Assembly (NCBI GenBank): GCA_019752835.1
Contig: JAIELR010000006.1
Coordinates: 1 to 6,833 of the forward strand
Direction: 5' to 3'
DNA length: 6,833 nucleotides
Source of the DNA: Gammaproteobacteria bacterium
GTDB lineage: Bacteria > Pseudomonadota > Gammaproteobacteria > UBA1113
Shown here: positions 1 through 6,500 of the stretch, piece by piece
How positions within the stretch are numbered: the first letter of the stretch is position 1
Layout: the number at the start of each line of letters is the position of its first letter
Made by a program: the position numbers and the translations under genes
Notes under the pieces: generated by a model
The model's input: only the letters and a program-made list of their open reading frames with translations
What the model was told of the DNA's origin: nothing
Database searches by the model: none

Positions 1-6
1 GAAGCG

Positions 7-12
7 TATAAT
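7..12 (+). promoter_or_regulatory. Possible -10 box upstream of the relaxase gene
   Basis: A perfect TATAAT hexamer lies 37 bases before the relaxase ATG. Its -35 partner would fall outside the window, so the promoter cannot be confirmed. The surrounding DNA is AT-rich, where such hexamers also arise by chance. The spacer before the ATG (gagtagataaaact) has only a weak GAG as a Shine-Dalgarno candidate. Confidence 0.25.
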
Positions 13-49
13 AATGATTTAAAGCCTCCCTGTATGAGTAGATAAAACT

Positions 50-1087
50 ATGCTCTCCATCTCACCCGTCACCAATTCCTCCAAAGCCGGTAACTACTTC
101 GACAGCGACAATTATTACGCCAAAGATGATCCTGAGGCCAAAAAACTCAGTGGGTGGTGGGGTAAAACGGCTGAGACATTGGGTTTATCCGGCGAAATTG
201 ACCGTGAACAATTTGTATCGCTACTCAATGGCAAAATGCCCAATGGTGAGCAACTGGGTATTGTAAAAGACGGACAAAACCATCATCGTAACGGCTATGA
301 TTTAACCTTTTCTGCGCCTAAATCGGTTTCGTTAATGCTGGAAATTGGTGGCGATAAACGATTATTGACGGCGCATGATAATGCTGTGAATGCGACATTG
401 GCGCAAATTGAATCGGATTTAGCGAGCGCTCGTATTACGCGTAAGGGTGAAACCACCATTGAGCATAGCGGCAATTTGGCGGTGGCAAAATTTCTTCATG
501 ATACCTCACGCGCCCTTGACCCGCAGTTACATACCCATGCTGTGGTTCTTAATGCAACGATGCGAGAAGATGGCAAGATTCGCTCACTGGCCAGTCAAAG
601 CCATGCGAAAACAGGCGTTGACGGTAAAGCCGGATTTATGGAGCGTTTATTTGAGAATAAGCTCTATTATGGCAGTCTTTATCGTTCGCATTTGGCTTAT
701 GAAGTCAACCAGTTAGGCTATGAGGTGAATAAAACGCATCGTGATGGCCGATTTGAACTCGCGGGCATTAATAAAACCATTCTTGAGCACTTTTCAAAAC
801 GGCGCGCAGACATTGAACACGCGATGCAAACCCATGGACTGGAAGGTGCAAAGGACGCTGCATATGCCACAATTCTCACCCGCGCGAATAAACAAGTGGT
901 TTCCCATGATGAATTGCGGGCTTTTTGGCAACAGGAAGCAAAAGCCGTGGGCTTTAAACCTGAAGCAATATTAGAGCAAGCCAATGTTCGCGCGCAATCA
1001 CCCGATAAAACCCAATATCACGCGCCCTCCTCTGAAAAATCCTTTAGCTTTCAACTCGTTGCTAGTTTTGATTTTTTGTCCAAATAG
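50..1087 (+). CDS. MobF-family (TrwC/TraI-type) conjugative relaxase, catalytic domain only; 3' end truncated
   Basis: Relaxases of this family nick the transfer origin of a conjugative plasmid or integrative element and stay covalently bound to the DNA through a tyrosine; the C-terminal half is normally a helicase. The start is supported by the family-typical N-terminus MLSISPVT followed by candidate catalytic tyrosines Tyr16 and Tyr22/Tyr23 (NYYAKD). A GLSGEID segment sits at 45-51, YDLTFSAPKSVSLM at 83-96, and the metal-binding region HDTSRALDPQLHTH at 150-163, with His150, His161 and His163 as likely ligands. Intact relatives are usually about 900-1700 residues with helicase motifs; this frame stops at 345 with none. 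The last 11 residues (QLVASFDFLSK) are encoded by the inverted-repeat element that begins at 1052, so native sequence ends at residue 334. The nicking domain could still fold, but mobilisation without the helicase is unlikely. Family assignment is firm; function is doubtful. Confidence 0.9.
   Translation: MLSISPVTNSSKAGNYFDSDNYYAKDDPEAKKLSGWWGKTAETLGLSGEIDREQFVSLLNGKMPNGEQLGIVKDGQNHHRNGYDLTFSAPKSVSLMLEIGGDKRLLTAHDNAVNATLAQIESDLASARITRKGETTIEHSGNLAVAKFLHDTSRALDPQLHTHAVVLNATMREDGKIRSLASQSHAKTGVDGKAGFMERLFENKLYYGSLYRSHLAYEVNQLGYEVNKTHRDGRFELAGINKTILEHFSKRRADIEHAMQTHGLEGAKDAAYATILTRANKQVVSHDELRAFWQQEAKAVGFKPEAILEQANVRAQSPDKTQYHAPSSEKSFSFQLVASFDFLSK
1052..1068 (+). repeat. Left terminal inverted repeat of the 279-bp element
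   Basis: 17 bases, caactcgttgctagttt, exactly complementary to 1314-1330. It contains a small internal inversion itself (aact...agtt). In the relaxase frame it is translated QLVASF and begins at a codon's first base. Confidence 0.75.
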
Positions 1088-1313
1088 AAAAAATTTATTA
1101 TATAACAGCGAGTTGAGTTATACATAGAGGGTTGCGTTACTAGAGGCAGTAAGATAAATTCATTAACCTATTTTAGCATTGCTGGGGTTGGAGCGTTATT
1201 AAAATGCGGGTTTTTCAGTGATTTTGCTAGTTTTACTCTGAAAATAATTCTCCTCATAGCAAACCAAAGGAAATATCTTATGTGATTGATTTAATATCAC
1301 TTATTATTTTGTG

Positions 1314-1330
1314 AAACTAGCAACGAGTTG
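1314..1330 (-). repeat. Right terminal inverted repeat of the 279-bp element
   Basis: Exact reverse complement of 1052-1068. On the minus strand it is read in the transposase frame as QLVASF, the same peptide as at the other end, because the repeat is in the same codon phase in both genes. Confidence 0.75.
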
Positions 1331-1918
1331 TATATCACACGTTGTCGTGCTTAAAACGCGTTTGAGTGTGTCAATACAAAAATCTGCCTCCATACTGATG
1401 CTGAGCTCCCAATCAAGCACAAAACGGCTGTACCAGTCTATAATCGCCACCAAATAAACAAAACCTCGTTGCAAGCGAATATAGGTAATGTCAGTGCTGA
1501 AAACCTGACATGGCCTCTCAAGTTCAACATCCCGTAACAAATACGGGTAAATTTTATGTTCTGGATGCGGCGTACTCGTATGAGGGCCAGGGGCAACTGA
1601 CTGCAAACCCATATGCTCATACGCCCATCGAATTTGATATCGACTGCAAGGGTGAAGATGAAGCCTAATATAGTCACTCATTTGCCTCGTCCCAAAAAAC
1701 GGGTGCTTCGTATAAATTTCATCCACCAACCGCAACAACTCAAGTTGTTCATCACTCAGCCTTTTTGGGCGCGGGGTGTAGTAAACACTGGCGCGGTTTA
1801 ATGCCAGAAGTTCGCATTGCCAACGCACCGACAGCACGGGATGATTGACCTCAACCCAGCCTCGCCTCTCATCCACGGAACATGTCAGACTTTTTTTTAA
1901 AAAAATCATTTTCCATAA
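1331..1918 (-). mobile_element. Remnant of an IS3-family insertion sequence
   Basis: Only an internal part of the IS is present, covering the N-terminal two thirds of OrfB. The 3' boundary is sharp, at the end of the 279-bp element (1330/1331). The 5' boundary is approximate: similarity to IS3 OrfB begins around the FLKKSLT codons near 1900, and the preceding MENDFFKK in the other frame may be the last few OrfA residues. Neither IS terminus is visible. Confidence 0.7.
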
Positions 1919-2081
1919 TAATAAATTCATTGGCTCTCGTTAATTCAGAATGAATTACTTCAACGTCAGAAATACCCAGTGCGTCAACCGGAATAGAAAA
2001 GGTTTTGGGGGAATTTAGCATCATCGTTCCTTGGTATAACGCGCTGGATTGACCCCAGTATAAAGCAACTTTTTTAGCCAT
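1869..2081 (-). pseudogene. Unrecognised minus-strand gene fragment, about 70 codons, joined to IS3 sequence
   Basis: An ATG at 2081 opens a frame starting MAKKVALYWGQSSALYQG and running about 60 plausible residues, including FSIPVDALGISDVEVIHSEL, before entering the T7A8 tract and ending SDMFRG-stop inside IS3 DNA. Codon use looks natural, and the opposite strand here carries in-frame stops, so I think this rather than the plus strand was once coding. I do not recognise the family. ENDFFKKK resembles the ENDFLKK end of IS3 OrfA proteins, but the residues before it do not resemble an OrfA helix-turn-helix, so at most the last dozen residues are IS-derived. The SD is poor (gagtgg next to the ATG). 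It may be the 5' end of a chromosomal or plasmid gene cut by the IS. The other reading, a chance open frame, cannot be excluded. Confidence 0.35.
1891..1905. other. T8A7 homopolymer at the IS3 frame junction
   Basis: On the minus strand this reads TTTTTTTAAAAAAAAG, right where the upstream frame (ending ENDFFKKK) overlaps the OrfB frame (FLKKSLT). IS3 elements make OrfAB by -1 slippage at such A-rich runs. Here the OrfB frame is offset +1 from the upstream frame, which fits a replication-slippage indel or a coincidental junction better than a working -1 site. Confidence 0.4.
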
Positions 2082-2123
2082 TCCACTCAAAGTATCAAAG
2101 AACCGAAAAACTTCTCCGAAACC

Positions 2124-3044
2124 GTGCGACAAGCCTATACAGGCTATCAATTTATTGAAACGGGCCATTCACTGGGCGGCTTATATGCCCAATTAAATGC
2201 AGTAGACTTTCCAAAAAATACAGAATCCGTCTGCTTTGACTCCCCGGGGATTGCCACGCTTATAACAGTCCAGCAACGCTCTCCTCTTAATGCGACTTCT
2301 TTTACTGCTTTTGTGTCTGCGCCCAACTTCATTAATACCAGTGGCAAACCTTTGGGAGCGCTTACCAGGATATACCCTAAACATATCAGTGAGGGCATTA
2401 CGCCCATTCCTATCTTGTCTTCGTTGATTTCAATCACATCCGATTTGATAGAAGGCACTCATATCATCCTGGATATTATGCAGCGGGATAAGGATTGGTT
2501 TCAGAAGAACCAGCATTCGATGGCAAATTTCCTTGAAAAATTTGCTCCCGACGGTGTCAGACATAGTCTTATGCGTCAGGTCACGTCATGGCCAACCACG
2601 CGAAGTTATTTATGGTATTTAATGGAGTGTTTCCCCAATGGTTTGCCCAGTCCCATGATAGCAACACTGGTGGCTTCTCAATCCAATGCAAATCGCCGTA
2701 TTGAGGGTACCTTTGAACGTATGAAAGATTATTCACCGGGACGTTTTCTGGCCCCTTCCTTAAAGGCCTTCAATGAAAATGAGGTGACTACGTTAGCAAC
2801 ATCGCTTCGTGGCGATTTCGATAACTATTATACGGACCCTTTATTGAAGCAATTATTGGTTGACGCCATGCAAATTCAACTGAAAAATGCGAGATTTAAC
2901 CCGCCAACCATTGAGAGGGTGTGTGGGATAATATCGGATATGCGTGAGCGCCCTCGTTCTCTCATAGCGATGGGAACAAGCGCCGTAGGTAATCTCTTCA
3001 GTGGCCCTTGGCGGAAAGCCAAAGTACCGCAGGGAAATCCTTAG
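2124..3044 (+). CDS. Lipase-like alpha/beta-hydrolase, probably missing its N-terminus
   Basis: The product carries a serine-hydrolase nucleophile elbow, TGHSLGGLYAQLNAV, with candidate nucleophile Ser16, followed by VCFDSPG (36-42) and SAPNFINT (65-72), a pattern seen in class-3-type lipases. His131 in NQHSMANFLEKF is my best guess for the catalytic histidine; the acid is not clear. The C-terminal 150 residues have no motif I recognise. The elbow lies only 14 residues from the first possible start, a GTG with no Shine-Dalgarno; relatives have roughly 100 or more residues (first strands of the fold) before it. The frame stays open back to a stop at 2061-2063 without an ATG, so the true start and N-terminal domain seem to have been lost by the rearrangement to the left. 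No signal peptide is visible. An enzyme acting on lipid esters is likely ancestral; activity of this copy is doubtful. Confidence 0.68.
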   Translation: MRQAYTGYQFIETGHSLGGLYAQLNAVDFPKNTESVCFDSPGIATLITVQQRSPLNATSFTAFVSAPNFINTSGKPLGALTRIYPKHISEGITPIPILSSLISITSDLIEGTHIILDIMQRDKDWFQKNQHSMANFLEKFAPDGVRHSLMRQVTSWPTTRSYLWYLMECFPNGLPSPMIATLVASQSNANRRIEGTFERMKDYSPGRFLAPSLKAFNENEVTTLATSLRGDFDNYYTDPLLKQLLVDAMQIQLKNARFNPPTIERVCGIISDMRERPRSLIAMGTSAVGNLFSGPWRKAKVPQGNP

Positions 3045-3071
3045 CCTCTCTTGCCGCTTGAGGTGAAAGTT

Positions 3072-3116
3072 CAGTCAAGACCCTCTCGTGTTAAACATTT
3101 ATTGACTGTTTTTTTT
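3072..3116 (+). terminator. Candidate rho-independent terminator after the lipase-like gene
   Basis: A 7-bp stem, cagtcaa (3072-3078) with ttgactg (3102-3108), is followed at once by eight T's (3109-3116) in the plus direction, 28 bases after the lipase stop. The stem is short, only 3 of 7 pairs are G-C, and the 23-base loop is large, so efficiency is uncertain. Confidence 0.5.
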
Positions 3117-3178
3117 AATTTTGTCGCAAGGTTTTCTTTAGTATGGCAAGGGATATATAATAGCTGTTCATTCATAAT

Positions 3179-3220
3179 GGCCTATTGCCACGGAACAGGG
3201 GATGGTGTCTCACTTGTGAA
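3179..3220 (+). repeat. Left 42-bp terminal inverted repeat
   Basis: Begins ggcctattgccacggaacag and ends ...cttgtgaa. Differences from the reverse complement of the right end are at repeat positions 28 (t/c), 35 (c/t) and 38 (g/a), all transitions and all toward the inner side. Confidence 0.85.
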
Positions 3221-3379
3221 TTAATGCATTTTTAAAATTTACATTATTGATTTTTTTGAGCATCATATCTTGATCTGTGTTAATTCAAATCATTTTTTGG
3301 CGCAAAACAAGACATAAAATAAATGTAAACATTCTAAAAAATAAAATTCAATCTCTTTTTTTGCTATTTTCAAATTACT

Positions 3380-3413
3380 GAAACTAAAAATGAAATAGTT
3401 ATTTTTTAGTTTC
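3380..3413. repeat. Perfect 11-bp hairpin inside the 393-bp element
   Basis: gaaactaaaaa (3380-3390) pairs exactly with tttttagtttc (3403-3413) around a 12-base loop. It is mostly A-T, too weak for a standard terminator stem. It may be a structural or transposition-related feature, or chance in AT-rich DNA. Confidence 0.45.
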
Positions 3414-3462
3414 TTAGGTTAATCCAGAGTAAAAATGGCCTAAAAAAGAACAAATCAAGCCT

Positions 3463-3477
3463 GTTTAGTGCCTAAAC
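3463..3477. repeat. Small perfect hairpin inside the 393-bp element
   Basis: gtttag (3463-3468) and ctaaac (3472-3477) form a 6-bp stem with a tgc loop. No T-run follows in either direction within a few bases, so it is not a terminator by itself. Confidence 0.35.
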
Positions 3478-3529
3478 TACTCAATTATTGGAACTTTATA
3501 AAAATATGAATTTTATATTTTTTCTCAAA

Positions 3530-3571
3530 TTCATAAATGAGACGCCATCCCCTGTTCCGTGGCAATAGGCC
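3530..3571 (-). repeat. Right 42-bp terminal inverted repeat
   Basis: Reverse complement of the left end with three transitions. Its outer base is five bases from the stop codon (3576-3578) of the large minus-strand gene. Confidence 0.85.
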
Positions 3572-3575
3572 AATA

Positions 3576-6500
3576 TCATCTTTTAAAGTTAAAATTTCTA
3601 TTATGTTCTTTAGCCCAATGACAAAATTTTGCTTCAATTTCTAGGGCCTTCTCGTCACCCATTTTTTTACGAATTTCTTCTATCGCCCCTTCTACTCTTG
3701 GTCCTGTTGCTTTATTCATTCTTACTTTCGTGTTTATGCCAAACTGAGATAATAAGGCAGGATAATTTATAACTCTGAGCATGGCTAATTTACCTTCCAA
3801 AAAATTCCTCTTTGAGGGTAATACTAGTTCAAAGTGACAATCTCCCTCTCCAGGTTTTAAAGCAAAAATCATGATATCTAAGTGACTATTACCATAATTA
3901 TAAATTTTGCCAAACTCCTGGGTTTTCAGCTGAATTTTCAACTTAAATTTATATGCTAAGAAAGCAAAAATATCTTCTGTTAAGTATTCACCAAATTGAT
4001 TAGCTATATTTAAAGTTAAATCTCTCTCTTGAGGCTCTTCAAGCATTCGATCGATAAAGCATCTAAAATGTCCTTCATTGTAGGAAAAGCAATATTCTCT
4101 TAAAGCATAAGCCATTGCTAGTTGATATAAAATACCTTGCCGAGCCAAGCATTTTATTGCCCCATCGCGGTATTCTGGTCGAATATTCCCATTTTCAAAG
4201 ATTTCAGGTTTAAATATTCGTTGATTTGCGGCTTCAATTTTGGTGTTAATTTGATTACTTTCTGTGCCTTCAACTACATTTTCAACATTACTTAATTTTT
4301 TAATGATTTTTTTAATAATAGGATTATCAAGATCGATTTGGGGTGACAATAATGCATCCATCACTTGCGAAAAGACTTCTTCTGTAAAGGTATCCGGATT
4401 AAGGTAAAAAGATTGAGCAAATTTCCTTCTAAAGCTTCGCTTCGTTGTCAATAAGTCATTGCCATTATTTCTATGGTATAATAAACCCAATGCGAAAGCA
4501 CTTAACGCACAGTTACCATCAGCAAGTGTCTCATGATGGGTCCAATTGTTTCCTAATTCCCCATAAGTATCGTGAAGTTTTCTATTCTTTTTTGCATACT
4601 GGTAATCGTTTATTCGCTTTAGAGCTCTTTTTGATCGTTGGACATCATCGGGTATTAAATAATCAGCTAATGACTCTTCATTTATATCAAAAAAGCCTTG
4701 TTTATTAAAATCTTTTAGCTTTGTGAAAATAATATCAAGCGAAGAAGGATAAGCATTTTTGCTTGCCGCTTGCAAAATAGCCCATCTTTTATCTCTGCTT
4801 TTTTTCCATGAGTCAAAGTCAGGGGATAATGTATTATATTGTTCTGTGAGTACATAAAGGCGAGATTCTATATCGATATATCGATTTTCTGGATTAATAT
4901 AATTTGCATAGAAATTATTTGCAAATAATTCAGTTAAAAATCGTAAGATGACTCCCAATTTTTGTTTATTTTGCTTATTGGGATTTTCCTTAAGCAGATT
5001 TAACTGAGCTTCAACACGTGAGTAAAATTCTGGGAGTCGTATTTGTGGATTTATATTTTCCTCGATATTTATTTTAAATGTTTGTTTAATGAGTAATTTT
5101 AAAATATCAACAAAAGAAGTATTGTCAAACTCTGGGTCGTATTCTATAGCACTATTTAAAACATAGAGCATATAACCATAGATATTTATATGTACGTGAT
5201 TTTCTATATTCGACCTGAGTATAGGCATTCGTTCTGCAGCATCAGTCGGTGCAATGACATATTCTAATAAAAAATCCAATACTGCATTTATTGAATGATC
5301 TACATTTATTATCCATTTTGAATCCACCAAGGTAATTAACGAATAAAGCGGTAAATAATTATAAGAATCAAAAACTAATATTAAATTCTTTAGTTCTGTT
5401 GGATTTGTCTTTAACTTCTGCGCAATCCAGTTGATCTCTCTATAAGTGAAGCCGTCTTTTTTACCTGCTCCAATGGCGGTTGGGATGAAAAAGACGACAG
5501 GTTTTTGTTGGTGCAATACAAAGTTAAAGAGATCGTCTTCGCCCTGCGCATTACTGATACCATACGCCGCCTCATAATGATAAAGGCCTAATATATTGTG
5601 AAAAACAGAATAGGTTTGTGCTAAATCCTTGCTAATACCTAACGCGTAACCTCCACGGAGTTGCGCTGTTCCTGCATAATGTTGTAAGAAATTATCCATA
5701 TTAAAAAGCTGACAGTACTGTTGAAGCTGCTGCTTTAAGCATTGCACGCTCTCTATTTCAAAAATATCAGTGATTTTGCTCGCATCAATTAATTTATCGA
5801 GATCATCATGCATTGCACGCCGTTCCCGATTCACGGCATAATGTTGGTGATATTCAAACCATACAAATTTATCAAGCACATAACTTAGAAAGTCATTTAG
5901 AAATCGACGTTTTTCTTGGCTATGTCTAATTACCGCAAGCCCTTCGTCTAATTGATAAGACTCCCTGCAAAAAGCTAGTTTGTTTGCAGATAAGGCAGGT
6001 GTATTCAGTAGCGTCATTATCTGATCTATTATGCAGACATTGAGATCAGTATCTGCCGTTAATGCAACGACTTGATAAGCTTTATCAAATGCAGTGAGCA
6101 TGGGTATTTGTGCTAAAGGAACAGATGATGCTACGATTCCACTGATTTGAGAGCGGGTAAGGGTTCTATAAACGGGATATAACTCGGAGATTGTTTGGTT
6201 TACAATTCGCGCACTAGCCCAGTCGCCTATTTTATAATGAGCAGCGCTTAGTCTCTGAGCTGCCTCTACATAAACTGGACGCAGGCTGAGAGCCATTTCA
6301 AATAATTTTATTGCACTAGAGAGCTCTCCCTTATTCACTTGATATAAGCCTTGGTAATAATAAATTGGCGCATAATAATCAAATTGCTTTTCTGCTGTTT
6401 CCAAGTATTCCCACGCTTCTAAGGGATATTCGTTGTTATCAATAAGTCTCTTAGCTTGAAAAAAGTCTCTCAGATAAACAGCACCCATATTTCTATTACT

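Larger units (their letters stand above)
1052..1330. mobile_element. 279-bp non-coding element with 17-bp terminal inverted repeats (MITE-like)
   Basis: The two ends are perfect inverted copies of caactcgttgctagttt (1052-1068 and 1314-1330). The interior is AT-rich and encodes no transposase or other recognisable protein. Each end abuts a broken gene: the relaxase on the left and an IS3 transposase on the right. The bases outside the ends (...tagcttt and tatatcac...) show no target-site duplication, so a single simple insertion does not explain the present arrangement. Internal sub-repeats exist: cagcgagttga at 1106-1116 is a 10/11 inverted copy of 1051-1061, and ttgctagtttt at 1224-1234 repeats 1059-1069 directly. 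It could be a non-autonomous MITE mobilised by an IS elsewhere, or a deletion remnant of a larger IS. Parent family unknown. Confidence 0.7.
1304..1930 (-). pseudogene. IS3-family transposase (OrfB), truncated at both ends
   Basis: OrfB carries the DDE integrase core that cuts and joins IS3-type elements. The N-terminal part has the family pattern VDERRGWVEVNHPVLSVRWQC around residues 19-39, then RASVYYTPRP (46-55), HPFFGTRQMSDY (76-87, the HTH_21-like segment) and the start of the rve integrase core, CQVFSTDITYIRLQRGFVYL (141-160), with Asp147 as first catalytic acid. The frame leaves native sequence after TTTCDI (residue 200), exactly where relatives continue FNTDQGSQF with the second Asp. 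The last eight residues, QLVASFTK, come from the 279-bp element. The second Asp and the Glu are therefore missing and the protein cannot be active. Upstream, no OrfA or IS left terminus is visible; the reading frame enters from a T7A8 run. The first Met is only the track-limited opening, not a proven start. Confidence 0.88.
3179..3571. mobile_element. 393-bp non-coding element with 42-bp terminal inverted repeats (MITE-like)
   Basis: The ends (3179-3220 and 3530-3571) are inverted copies matching at 39 of 42 positions, the outer 27 perfectly. The bases just outside are AAT on both sides (3176-3178 and 3572-3574), a possible 3-bp target-site duplication. The roughly 310-bp interior is very AT-rich, has stops in all frames and no recognisable protein, but contains two perfect hairpins (3380-3413 and 3463-3477). 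It accounts for most of the gap between the convergent lipase-like and OTU-like genes. Long near-identical ends, no coding capacity and a possible duplication point to a non-autonomous transposable element. Alternatively, if transcribed, it could fold as one RNA with a 42-bp closing stem. The ends are unrelated to those of the element at 1052-1330. Confidence 0.78.

Noticed and set aside
718..984. Minus-strand open frame of 88 codons inside the relaxase gene
   Set aside because: It lies wholly opposite well-matched relaxase codons and has a Cys/Ser-rich, featureless translation; a shadow. The plus-strand frames at 447-716 and 741-974 are shadows for the same reason.
1891..1905. Programmed -1 frameshift site producing an IS3 OrfAB fusion
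   Set aside because: The OrfB frame is +1 to the upstream frame, a -1 slip would meet a stop almost at once, and no OrfA is present upstream.
2147..2458. Minus-strand open frame opposite the lipase-like gene
   Set aside because: The opposite strand carries the GHSLGG, FDSPG and NFINT motifs; the minus translation has no recognisable pattern.
3179..3571. The 42-bp inverted repeats as one intrinsic terminator or as a two-unit CRISPR array
   Set aside because: The arms are inverted, not direct, and about 310 bases apart with no T-run after either arm; no spacer-repeat periodicity exists.
3576..3700. Type IV secretion signal (E-block) at the C-terminus of the large protein
   Set aside because: The last 35 residues mix acidic and basic residues (EEIRKKMGDEKALEIE), but the extreme end is basic/aromatic (RNFNFKR); this is not a convincing match, so the effector idea rests on domain content only.
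4445..4708. Plus-strand 87-codon frame (His/Tyr-rich) opposite the large gene
   Set aside because: It lies across the OTU-like DGNC region of the large gene and lacks a ribosome site or motif.
5448..5500. Walker A-like string IPTAIGAGKKDG in the large protein
   Set aside because: A P-loop needs GxxxxGK followed by Ser/Thr; here the spacing is wrong and Lys-Asp follows. No Walker B is apparent.
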